A DNA stretch of 64,000 nucleotides, from contig NZ_PVXQ01000001.1 of the NCBI RefSeq assembly GCF_002995745.1, forward strand, positions 1 to 64,000. The letters run 5' to 3'. The notes beneath the pieces were generated by a model. That model saw only the letters and a list, made by a program, of their open reading frames with translations, had not been told where the DNA came from and made no database searches. This document shows positions 28,172 through 35,576 of the stretch, in pieces. Source of the stretch: Clostridium vincentii. GTDB lineage: Bacteria > Bacillota > Clostridia > Clostridiales > Clostridiaceae. A program made the position numbers and the translations under genes. Position 1 is the first letter of the stretch, and the number at the start of each line of letters is the position of its first letter.

Positions 28172-29232
28172 TTAAGATTCAAGATAGAATTGAAATTGTT
28201 ACTTTAATTAAAGAAGCTCATAGTAATGGTTCAAGGCTTGTTCCGGCTTGTGAGGTAGCTGGAATAAGCAAGAGAACATATGAAAGGTGGGCGGCAAAAG
28301 GTGGAATTCAACCAGATAAAAGACCAACGGCCATTCGCCCAGAGCACATGAATAAACTAACAAAAGAAGAATACCAAAGTATATTAAATATTGTTAGTAA
28401 TCCTGAATTTGCAGATTTACCACCATCTCAAATAGTTCCTGCCTTAGCAGACAGGGGCGTTTATATAGCTTCTGAATCAACAATGTATAGAATTCTTAAA
28501 AAAGAAAATATGCAATGCCACCGCGGGCGCAGCAAGGTACCCACAAAGAAAAATCACCCTACAACATTTGTTGCGGATGGGCCTAATCAAGTTTGGACCT
28601 GGGATATTACATATTTCAATACTTTTACTAGAGGTATTTATTATAAGCTATACATGATTATTGATATTTATAGTAGAAAAATTGTAGGGGCTGAAGTTTG
28701 GCCAGAAGAAAATGGGGAATTAGCTGCGGAGCTAGTTGAAAGAGCAATACTAAATGAAAATATCAGAAATAAGCCTCTAGTGCTTCATTCTGATAACGGA
28801 GCTCCCATGAAGTCTTTTACATTAAAGGCTAAACTAGAGGTTCTTGGCGTTTTGTCATCATATTCCAGACCTAGAGTAAGCAATGATAACCCATTTTCAG
28901 AAGCTCAATTTAGAACTCTAAAATATAGATCTAATTATCCACAGGATGGGTTTAAAACACTCGATGATGCAAGAATTTGGGTATCTATATTTGTGGATTG
29001 GTTTAATAATGAACATTATCATAGTGGATTAAACTTTTTAACACCAAATAGTAGACATAACAGAGAAGATAATAAAATAATGGAGCATAGAAGAAAAGTC
29101 TATGAATCGACTAGACAACTATGTCCACAGAGATTTAATAAAGGTATTAGAACTTGGAAATCACCTGAAAAAGTAGCACTTAACCCGACTGATGAAATAA
29201 AAGAGATGTTAATAAAAGAGAATGCAATATAA
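28135..29232 (+). CDS. IS3-like transposase OrfB (DDE catalytic domain)
   Basis: The frame is open from the slippery A9 onward. The first internal ATG at 28348 gives 294 residues, but the upstream part (KSDFRGSRGRLIKIQDRIE) is clearly coding. The rve-type catalytic triad is visible: Asp in VWTWDITYF, Asp in LHSDNGAPM and Glu in SNDNPFSEAQFRTLK. It catalyses strand cleavage and transfer. All key residues are present, so the element may be active. Confidence 0.9.
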   Translation, partial: AKSDFRGSRGRLIKIQDRIEIVTLIKEAHSNGSRLVPACEVAGISKRTYERWAAKGGIQPDKRPTAIRPEHMNKLTKEEYQSILNIVSNPEFADLPPSQIVPALADRGVYIASESTMYRILKKENMQCHRGRSKVPTKKNHPTTFVADGPNQVWTWDITYFNTFTRGIYYKLYMIIDIYSRKIVGAEVWPEENGELAAELVERAILNENIRNKPLVLHSDNGAPMKSFTLKAKLEVLGVLSSYSRPRVSNDNPFSEAQFRTLKYRSNYPQDGFKTLDDARIWVSIFVDWFNNEHYHSGLNFLTPNSRHNREDNKIMEHRRKVYESTRQLCPQRFNKGIRTWKSPEKVALNPTDEIKEMLIKENAI

Positions 29233-29304
29233 AGTTTTAGAATATTGTGTCTAATGCAAAGTTATTTAAAAAATTTATTATTTATGCGACAACTATATTG
29301 ACAG

Positions 29305-29571
29305 TTACCGGGGTCCAGCAGTACTCATTCCTTGGCATGGTGGTGTTGCAATAACTATCTCTACATTATTATAAATACATTCATTGACTATTGCACTATA
29401 TATAATTTCATCGTTTATATCTCCGCAAATCATCTTAGATTCTGGATATATTTCTGAGTACAAATCTGCTCTACGTTTTACGATTTCGTTTGCTACCACG
29501 ATATTTATACCGATCTCTTTTAAATAGGCCTCGGCTACTCCTATATTTGCGAATAAAGATACTGCATTCAT
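29305..29571 (-). pseudogene. C5 cytosine DNA methyltransferase, truncated by the IS
   Basis: 88 residues remain. The start has a good GGAGGC site. SLFANIGVAEAYL is the SAM-binding motif I, and IATPPCQGMSTAG is motif IV with the catalytic Cys. The frame ends a few codons later where the IS begins. The target-recognition domain and motifs VI-X are missing and were not found beyond the IS. No restriction enzyme gene is next to it. Confidence 0.88.
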
Positions 29572-29714
29572 AAATGCCTCCTATGTCAAATCCTTTTTTA
29601 TCCTACGTTTAATGGGTAGTGCTTTTCCATGAATACATACTATTCAACTGAAAAGTTAGGTGAAACCTATTAACATAATATCATCCCATACAAATCTCTC
29701 TCTCAATCATCACC

Positions 29715-29909
29715 TTATTTCCGCCAGTTTTTATATTTGCCTGATTTCACACGACCATCTTTTGGGCGCTCTGCATCTGCTGGAATAGCCCACGCATTTC
29801 CGAATTTAGTTACCCCTAATACACGTCCTTCTTCACATAAAGTTTGGGCCCTTCTTATTGAAAGATTCCACTTTTCTGCTGCATCTTTAATTGTTATATA
29901 ATTCATCAC
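29715..29909 (-). CDS. Small helix-turn-helix DNA-binding protein (excisionase-like)
   Basis: 64 residues. YITIKDAAEKWNLSIRRAQTLCEEG followed by KFGNAWAIPADAERP is the winged MerR/excisionase-type fold often annotated as a helix-turn-helix protein next to restriction-modification or mobile genes. It lies upstream of the truncated methylase in the same direction, with a 140-base gap. Confidence 0.7.
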   Translation of the reverse strand: MMNYITIKDAAEKWNLSIRRAQTLCEEGRVLGVTKFGNAWAIPADAERPKDGRVKSGKYKNWRK

Positions 29910-30307
29910 TTACACTCCAAATTTTACATATATCTATTGCACTATTAACAATACATCGCTAATTTACAGACTTTCATACAATTTTACAATTAATATCACA
30001 GATGACTTCTTCTCCATGTTTATAATTCTACTGCTTCAGTATAAGCATAATTGCGCCGAAAGTCAATCAATCGCATTTATATTAGACGGCAACCCACTTA
30101 ATAAAAAATTCCCAAACTTATTCTGTGGGAACACCACCATCACTCTGAAATAGTAATATAAACCCATTCAACAAATACGCAAATACCCTTAGTTCTGCAT
30201 ATTTATACGCCCCCCCTAACCCAAAATCTCCCTCAAACTCTCGTCTGAGGGAACATAAAACACACTTCAATTTTTACCTGAAAACCTCTAAACCCTTTGC
30301 TACCAGC
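29910..30307. other. Gene-free stretch with two att-like TGTTYCC motifs
   Basis: I see no convincing gene. On the minus strand it holds GTGTTCCCACAG (30123-30134) and ATGTTCCCTCAGAC (30243-30256). Both resemble the start of the rlmD tail at 30348-30361. Confidence 0.45.
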
Positions 30308-30361
30308 CTATTTCTTCTCTATCCTAACAACGCACTCCACATGGGTTGTCTGCGGAAACAT
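30308..30361 (-). pseudogene. 3' tail of an rlmD/rumA-type 23S rRNA methyltransferase gene
   Basis: The minus strand reads MFPQTTHVECVVRIEKK and then a TAG stop. This is the conserved extreme C-terminus of RlmD/TrmA-type uracil-5-methyltransferases, normally (V)DMFPxTxHVECV. Upstream codons (MQSRNY) do not match the family, so only the final 17 codons remain. The rest of the gene is not in the window. The 3' end of this gene is a known insertion site for integrative elements, and the fragment is best read as an attachment-site scar. Confidence 0.8.
30348..30361 (-). repeat. Candidate attachment core
   Basis: ATGTTTCCGCAGAC, where rlmD-like coding begins abruptly. A copy at 33774-33787 matches 13 of 14 bases, and one at 30243-30256 matches 12 of 14. 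It would be the crossover zone of an rlmD-targeting integrase. Confidence 0.6.
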
Positions 30362-30378
30362 ATAATTCCTACTTTGCA

Positions 30379-30916
30379 TTACTCATTTAATCTCTCATTT
30401 TTCTTTAATTTCAAACAAGACTTAAGCAGGTTATTTATAAAGTCTATGTCAAAATCACGATAATGCTGACTCTCATCCCACATCCTTACAGCATCATGTT
30501 ATTCATGCTCTGGGTTGTTCCAAGCTTCAAGAAATTTTACATATCCACCAAGTCCTCTCACATTCTCTGGTGGGCAAGCACCTTCTCCTTCTATAACTAC
30601 TGGATATCCAAATGGATAATCTTCTACTATTTTTTCTAATTCAATTTTATGTTTCCAGTAGTCACCAAAATCATAGACATACTCAAAGGTTTTATATTTT
30701 TCAATATACTTATCTATTTTTAAAGTTTGTGGCTGCCTTATGTTAAAGTTTCTCCTCTAAAAGCTCAAATTTGTATAAATCCCTATCCCACCAATCCATA
30801 GCAAACTGAATTGTATCATGTAGTCTTTTAAAAGTAACATCTGCTGGAATAATGACTCTTCTCCAAATTGGAGGTTTGGAATCTATTAGTTCTATTTTAA
30901 TCTGATATGCTTTCAT
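30379..30916 (-). pseudogene. Plasmid pRiA4b ORF-3-like protein, broken
   Basis: Starts at the ATG at 30916 after AGGAGG with MKAYQIKIELIDSKPPIWRR, the recognisable opening of the pRiA4b ORF-3 (IS1096 TnpR-like) family. The first frame stops after LLEEKL. The next frame continues with YVYDFGDYWKHKIELEK and CPPENVRGLGGY, then meets an in-frame TAA after NNPEHE, and goes on to a final stop at 30379. One frameshift near 30750 and one nonsense codon therefore inactivate it. It ends 18 bases before the rlmD tail. Confidence 0.85.
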
Positions 30917-31030
30917 GTTCTAAGTCCTCCTAAAAATAAATTCATGACCCTATAAATTATTTACTTATCTTAATTATAAGTTTCATATTTCCATTTTAAA
31001 TTACTACTTTTAAATCTACAATCTAATACT

Positions 31031-31124
31031 GCTAAATTGTGCACACACCACTCTAAAAATGCACACCCCTAATTTCAAAAACATTAGGTGTGTGCATGTC
31101 CAACATAAAAATCTATAAATCTAA
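31031..31124. repeat. GTGCACAC hairpin repeat, copy 1
   Basis: Contains GCTAAATTGTGCACACAC and then a stem, TGCACACCCCTAAT with ATTAGGTGTGTGCA, 13 of 14 pairs with a 9-base loop, followed by AAAAATCTATAAAT. It matches copy 2 at 33395-33489 over about 90 bases. The two copies flank the cassette at 31217-33293. Confidence 0.75.
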
Positions 31125-31216
31125 GCTCAAAACTTATTTTTTTTTACTAAGGTTTGTCCAAATAAACTTAAATACTAACTCCGATATATCTCGATGATGG
31201 CCGGGAGGGCTTTCTT

Positions 31217-31498
31217 TTAGAGAGCATCTTCTAATTCTTCTTCGGAGTACCCAAACATGTAATCTTCGTCTTTTCCATGTGAAGCCCAAATTTCTGCAGC
31301 TTCATAAACACTTAAAGATTCGCTATCATCGTCGTCGTCATCATCTAAACCATACCTGCAATTTTCGCAATACATTCCGCTGAAAACATATTTTTTAGTT
31401 AGAGAATGTCCACATCGTGGGCATTCAGAGGTCTCTCCTGTATAGGCATTTTCTTCTTCCCAGCTTTTTTTTCCTTTAAAATCATCAAACAATCCCAT
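31217..31498 (-). CDS. Small zinc-ribbon protein of unknown function
   Basis: 93 residues. CPRC near 24-27 and CENC near 40-43 should bind one zinc. An Asp-rich run of seven follows, and the C-terminus is acidic with EEELEDAL. It starts after AAGGAGG, 29 bases past the membrane-protein gene, so the two are cotranscribed. No family recognised. Confidence 0.6.
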   Translation of the reverse strand: MGLFDDFKGKKSWEEENAYTGETSECPRCGHSLTKKYVFSGMYCENCRYGLDDDDDDDSESLSVYEAAEIWASHGKDEDYMFGYSEEELEDAL

Positions 31499-31526
31499 AA
31501 GAACTTCCTCCTTATTTTATATATTG

Positions 31527-31970
31527 TTACGCAACCTCTATGCCTTTAGTGTATGTATCAACCCATGTTTGTCTCGGTTTAAGATTATACCCGTATTCTG
31601 CTGCAGTTGCTATTTTTTTAGCTGAAGCATTCCGACCATCAGGTAAATTTCGTATATGATCGCATACTTCAAAAGAAACCTGTGACTTATGGCTCGATGG
31701 AAATTTTATAATTTCTGTTGATGAAACAGCATTAACCACTGGAACTGACTCATATGTAATCTTCTCAACCATTTCACAAGGATATACTAATGATTTGATC
31801 GGATCCTTTTCCATACTTTTGCGTAAAGACTCCCACAATGCCCTAATTGAATCTTTGTTTTTTATTCCAACAATGATACCAATTATCGCTGCAATACTTA
31901 CTCCTGCAATAATAAGATCTTTCTTATGAGTCTTGACCCACTGTATAAATTCGGTTTTCTGTTCTTCCAT
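31527..31970 (-). CDS. Single-pass membrane protein of unknown function
   Basis: 147 residues. One TM helix near 15-32 (LIIAGVSIAAIIGIIVGI), preceded by charged residues, puts the C-terminal 110 residues on one side of the membrane. The tail has RNLPDGRNASAKKIATAAEYG, which resembles a short nucleic-acid- or partner-binding segment. Starts after AAGGAGG. It belongs to a cassette with an XRE regulator and two zinc-ribbon proteins. Confidence 0.6.
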   Translation of the reverse strand: MEEQKTEFIQWVKTHKKDLIIAGVSIAAIIGIIVGIKNKDSIRALWESLRKSMEKDPIKSLVYPCEMVEKITYESVPVVNAVSSTEIIKFPSSHKSQVSFEVCDHIRNLPDGRNASAKKIATAAEYGYNLKPRQTWVDTYTKGIEVA

Positions 31971-32072
31971 ATGAAATCCTCCTTAACGAAATTTTGAATG
32001 CTTATGTATCTATTATATTCGCTCAGAGGATTTTGTCACTCACGCTTTGTGAGGTTCATAAAATTCCTGTAT

Positions 32073-32960
32073 TTATTTTGGAGAATTCCTAATTCCCTGC
32101 AAAATAAATTTCTTAGCATACTCATTTCCAAGACTCATAAAGGACAACATCATTTCTCCGCCAATCGCCTTATTCATTCCTTCGGTTAAGTTATTATTGA
32201 CACACCCTAAAATATATCTTATGGCTATATAGTAATCTGCAAGAGCAGATACTTCTGTATATGTTTTTAGCTCTTTTAGTAATTCGATTATGACTTCTTC
32301 CAAATCTTCTAAATCTTTTTGTTCGATATCCTCTGACAGATTTTCTTCCTCAGAAACCGTACAATCTTTTAAATAAAATTTTTTGTAGAAATTGATGTCG
32401 CTAACACGTTTATCATTTAATGCTTTCGCACCTTCAATCATCCACTGATTTTTTACACTCAGCTCTGAAATCAAAAACCACCACAAAAGATTTGCAATCG
32501 ACTCTGGTGTTTCTGAATTATCATATGAATCAGAATATGAGCTAACACAGATATCATAGTCAGTATCTGCAAACTCACGTCCTTCTTTCATTGCTTCAAG
32601 TGCACGCATATGGGCAGCATAGCCTTGTTTAAATGAAGCATCTTCCATCGTTCTTTCAGTACAGATGATAGGAAACATCAACATTGTCATTTCCATCATT
32701 TTTTTCTTATCTCCCAGTTGAGATGTAGAAAAGTGCAAACCTGAAAAATCTGAATGTGTCAGTTCATCTTCGGTAATACGATAATGAGATGCTATCTTTT
32801 TCCTTGTGTCTGGCTTAGGACTACGTATTCCTTTTTCATAATTTGCTATCGCATTTGGAGAATCAAGTCCAACAGCTAACGCAAGGTCTAATTGTGATTC
32901 ACCATAAGCAGTTCGTAGATACTTAATATTCTTTTTAAGCTGATTGCTCACATTTGCCAT
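32073..32960 (-). CDS. XRE-family helix-turn-helix protein with long C-terminal domain
   Basis: 295 residues from the ATG at 32960, which has AAAGGAGA seven bases upstream; the longer frame lacks a site. The XRE domain covers about 5-65 (LRTAYGESQLDLALAVGLDSPNAIANYEKG). The remaining 230 residues are helical and not recognised, with a Glu-rich segment near 215-235. It is probably the regulator of its cassette, and the large C-terminal part may sense a signal. Confidence 0.75.
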   Translation of the reverse strand: MANVSNQLKKNIKYLRTAYGESQLDLALAVGLDSPNAIANYEKGIRSPKPDTRKKIASHYRITEDELTHSDFSGLHFSTSQLGDKKKMMEMTMLMFPIICTERTMEDASFKQGYAAHMRALEAMKEGREFADTDYDICVSSYSDSYDNSETPESIANLLWWFLISELSVKNQWMIEGAKALNDKRVSDINFYKKFYLKDCTVSEEENLSEDIEQKDLEDLEEVIIELLKELKTYTEVSALADYYIAIRYILGCVNNNLTEGMNKAIGGEMMLSFMSLGNEYAKKFILQGIRNSPK

Positions 32961-33074
32961 AACTATCTCCTTTCCCCCTGTTATCCTATTATGCCACAAC
33001 GCCCATATCAGAAACTTCATTTCCCTTGACATCAATACCACCGTATCAACGTGCCCATTCCACGAAAACATATC

Positions 33075-33293
33075 TTAAGGATTACCACCTTGACATTCTG
33101 GACATTTTCTTTGAAAGATATCAGAGCCGTTACTTTTATATTGTTTCCCACAATGTTGACATTCTAATATATAAAAATATTGTCCGTGATCAGAACCTTT
33201 CTCATATCTGCATCCTAAGTTTTTCTGTTTATTCCTGTTAATATAGCCTTTTGCTGTTGTTTTTGATTCAGAAATAATATAAAGCTCCTTCAT
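33075..33293 (-). CDS. Small zinc-ribbon protein
   Basis: 72 residues. A classic ribbon: CQHCGKQYK near 46-54 and CPECQGG near 64-70, with a basic N-terminal half. It is first in the cassette, 115 bases before the XRE gene. The ribosome-binding site is weak. Function unknown. Confidence 0.5.
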   Translation of the reverse strand: MKELYIISESKTTAKGYINRNKQKNLGCRYEKGSDHGQYFYILECQHCGKQYKSNGSDIFQRKCPECQGGNP

Positions 33294-33394
33294 ACAAAAT
33301 CTTTGTATTTTACCACTCTTTGCATAATATTATATACGTTTTAAAGATGTTCTAGCAATGCTTCTTATACAATTAATGATTAATTATATCTTAT

Positions 33395-33489
33395 CCGCTA
33401 AAAAGTGCACACCCCAATAAAAAAATGCACACCCTTAATTCCAAAACATCAGGGGTGTGCATGTTCACTATAAAAATCTATAAATTAAT
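33395..33489. repeat. GTGCACAC hairpin repeat, copy 2
   Basis: GCTAAAAAGTGCACACCCC, then the stem TGCACACCCTTAAT with ATCAGGGGTGTGCA, then AAAAATCTATAAAT. The stem is kept despite base changes compared with copy 1, which suggests the hairpin itself matters. Confidence 0.75.
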
Positions 33490-33673
33490 CTCTAAAAGTC
33501 AAAAATTTCTATCAAGGCATGTCCTAAAAAAACAATAAAACCCACTGAAATCAGTGGGTTTACATTGTATCACAATCTTAGTGATCATATGTCCAAGCAC
33601 TATGATTTTGATACAGTTAAGCGGCTTATTAATTAAAAGTAGTATTATTAATATCGCTAAATTATATGTATTT

Positions 33674-33694
33674 CTGCTAAAAGGTGCACACACT
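33674..33694. repeat. GTGCACAC repeat, partial copy 3
   Basis: CTGCTAAAAGGTGCACACAC matches the first quarter of copies 1 and 2. It lacks the hairpin half and is followed 16 bases later by the TGTTYCC block, as if cut by that insertion. Confidence 0.6.
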
Positions 33695-33709
33695 TGTATT
33701 GATATATTT

Positions 33710-33790
33710 GAGTGTTCATTATTGATGTCTGCGTTCTTGGGAACATGTCAACCATTTTTTTAGCGTTTTGGAGGTTTGCGGAAACATACC
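33710..33790 (-). repeat. TGTTYCC att-like block 1
   Basis: On the minus strand GGTATGTTTCCGCAAACC (33773-33790) is followed by GTTGACATGTTCCC then AAGAACGCAGAC (33727-33752). About 70-75% equal to block 2 at 35491-35569 over the whole length. The motifs can be read as (V/G)(D)MFPxT, like the rlmD C-terminus. Confidence 0.7.
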
Positions 33791-33883
33791 AACAGTTTTG
33801 AAGTTCTCTGTACTGTTATTCTCCTTATATACTTGCACTTGTCAAAATTGGTTATGAATATCATAATCCCCTAATAGCGTTGT

Positions 33884-34495
33884 TTACTCATCTTCGTATT
33901 CTTGCGATAAGGTACGATTTTTTAATGTAACTACAATTTTTGAGAGAACCTTTGTTGGATCCATATCTTTATGATCACTTGAAAGTTGTCCCTTTTCAGG
34001 CTTTATAAAGAACTGTACTTTATCCTTACTTCCTTTGTATCCTATATAAAGCACTACTATAGTATTCCCATCCTTATCTGTTTTGACATTGGTATTTATC
34101 CAATAGTCAGGATCTGGTTTGATTTTTTCCTTTACTTCTGGAATATACCAATCATCTAACCTAATAAGCTTTGCATCCTTAAACAGTTCAATATTCAGTA
34201 GCTTTTGGCAACGTGAATAAACTGATTTTAGGCTATCAATTTCTATTCTTTTTTGGCACTTTGGACAGACAAGTCCTACTTCGCCATATTGACTATCAAT
34301 ATTCAATTCAATTTCTGGATGCTTAGAACAATGTAAATGAATACCCTCTTGATTACAAAAATAATAATCCTTCCAGCTGATTTCTTTCGTATAATAATTT
34401 GTACAATCTCCATGATTTACCTTACTCTCATCATGTAAACTGCATTTACGAAAGGAAATATCATCGTCTAATCGATATATAATTTTATCTATCAT
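33884..34495 (-). CDS. Zinc-binding protein of unknown function
   Basis: 203 residues. Cys/His pairs at the N-terminus (C-x2-H, C-x-N, CNQEGIHLHCSKH) and a CPKCQKR knuckle near 78-84 suggest one or two metal sites. The C-terminal half is beta-rich. It starts after GGGGGC, 18 bases past the upstream 278-residue gene, so the two form a unit. The pair is bracketed by the two TGTTYCC blocks. No family recognised. Confidence 0.6.
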   Translation of the reverse strand: MIDKIIYRLDDDISFRKCSLHDESKVNHGDCTNYYTKEISWKDYYFCNQEGIHLHCSKHPEIELNIDSQYGEVGLVCPKCQKRIEIDSLKSVYSRCQKLLNIELFKDAKLIRLDDWYIPEVKEKIKPDPDYWINTNVKTDKDGNTIVVLYIGYKGSKDKVQFFIKPEKGQLSSDHKDMDPTKVLSKIVVTLKNRTLSQEYEDE

Positions 34496-34513
34496 AGCTT
34501 TCGGCCCCCTATA

Positions 34514-35350
34514 CTACTCTTTTTTTAAAGCTGGCAAGACTGTCTCTAAATACTCCTGCCAATAATCATTATCGCCTTCCATGTCATGAAGCCAATAGTA
34601 CATAAATAGAATTTCTAATTCTTGCTTCCTTCCTTTGACAAATGATTTCTTCGGCATCTTTCTATACAGTGAATCCAGGTTAAAGAGATTACTTTTCTGC
34701 TTATAATCATAATCATACTTTCTCCAAGTATATTGGCTCTTCTTTCTATGTGTTGAAGGCCAAATATCCTCGTTTTCATAAAAACTATTTATCCAGTCGT
34801 AAGCAAAAGCAAGAAGATTAACCTGGTGTTTTGCCCAGGTTTTATCGACCCAATCAGTTATTTCTTCCGATATTGATGGTATCCCAAAGCCAAACCGCTG
34901 TTCACTCTCAACCCTGTGATAGTCTTTAATAAAAAGAAATAACATTTCTGTCTGATCCTTGAGGAACGAAAACTTTTTAATTAACCTTGAGTAACAATCA
35001 TATGATGCATTTCTAAATTCACTGTCAGTAACATATAAAAAGAACAGCTCATTCTCCTTCATAATGTTTCCAATGTACCTATGCATTTGCTTCCCATACT
35101 CATTATATATGCCAACCACCCATTCCCTAACTTCAGGCTCATACTCCCTAAGCTGCTTACGATACTTCTCCAGCTTTTCATTATGTAGTACAGTTTTTTC
35201 ATCAGCTTCTGTAGTATTGAGGTAGTTGTTAAAGTACTCAAATATATAGTCAACACAAATTTTCATGTTTTGAGTGCGTGCATCAAGGTCAAACTCATTA
35301 AGTTTATCTTCTTTTTTCCTTCTGGCAATGTATTCCTCAATAGTAAGCAT
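34514..35350 (-). CDS. Helical protein of unknown function
   Basis: 278 residues, charged and predicted mostly helical, rich in Trp and Tyr. It has no TM segment and no catalytic motif I can name. It is first in a two-gene unit with the zinc protein at 33884-34495. Its position in a cassette between att-like repeats suggests accessory or defence cargo, but there is no direct evidence of function. Confidence 0.6.
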   Translation of the reverse strand: MLTIEEYIARRKKEDKLNEFDLDARTQNMKICVDYIFEYFNNYLNTTEADEKTVLHNEKLEKYRKQLREYEPEVREWVVGIYNEYGKQMHRYIGNIMKENELFFLYVTDSEFRNASYDCYSRLIKKFSFLKDQTEMLFLFIKDYHRVESEQRFGFGIPSISEEITDWVDKTWAKHQVNLLAFAYDWINSFYENEDIWPSTHRKKSQYTWRKYDYDYKQKSNLFNLDSLYRKMPKKSFVKGRKQELEILFMYYWLHDMEGDNDYWQEYLETVLPALKKE

Positions 35351-35490
35351 TTGAACACCTCAATTTTTTCTCTTTAACGGTTAGTCAACCGCATCAAGAG
35401 TACCTTTAATCTTATCAAAGTTACATTTGTCATAATATCCTTCTTAATTAAGCTTTTCGCAATATTCGGAAACAAGTCAACGGTTAGCCC

Positions 35491-35569
35491 GAGTTTCCAT
35501 TATTGTGTCGATGTTCTTGGGAACAGGTCAACCGTTTTTTAGTCCGTTCGCGGTATGTGGAAACATATC
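35491..35569 (-). repeat. TGTTYCC att-like block 2
   Basis: On the minus strand GATATGTTTCCACATACC (35552-35569) is followed by GGTTGACCTGTTCCC and AAGAACATCGACA (35506-35533). A further motif, GTTGACTTGTTTCCGAA, lies at 35465-35481. The block starts 8 bases past the stop of the nuclease gene and pairs with block 1. Confidence 0.7.
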
Positions 35570-35576
35570 AATGCCA

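Larger units (their letters stand above)
27583..29303 (+). mobile_element. IS3-like insertion sequence with frameshifted transposase
   Basis: About 1.72 kb. The ends carry imperfect inverted repeats: TGGTAAGATAGTTGTCG on the left and TGTCAATATAGTTGTCG read from the right, with the inner nine bases identical. Within are orfA and orfB in overlapping frames. I see no convincing target duplication in the flanks, so adjacent sequence may have been lost. The exact outer base could be three or four positions further out. Confidence 0.85.
33294..33883. other. 590-base gene-free region packed with repeats
   Basis: No gene recognised. It holds GTGCACAC repeat copy 2 (33395-33489), a hairpin with arms AACCCACTGA/TCAGTGGGTT (33538-33560), a partial third GTGCACAC copy (33674-33694) and the TGTTYCC repeat block (33710-33790). 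A junction between cassettes. Confidence 0.6.

Noticed and set aside
31031-33694. GTGCACAC repeats as a CRISPR remnant
   Set aside because: Only three copies, more than 200 bases to kilobases apart, with no cas genes.
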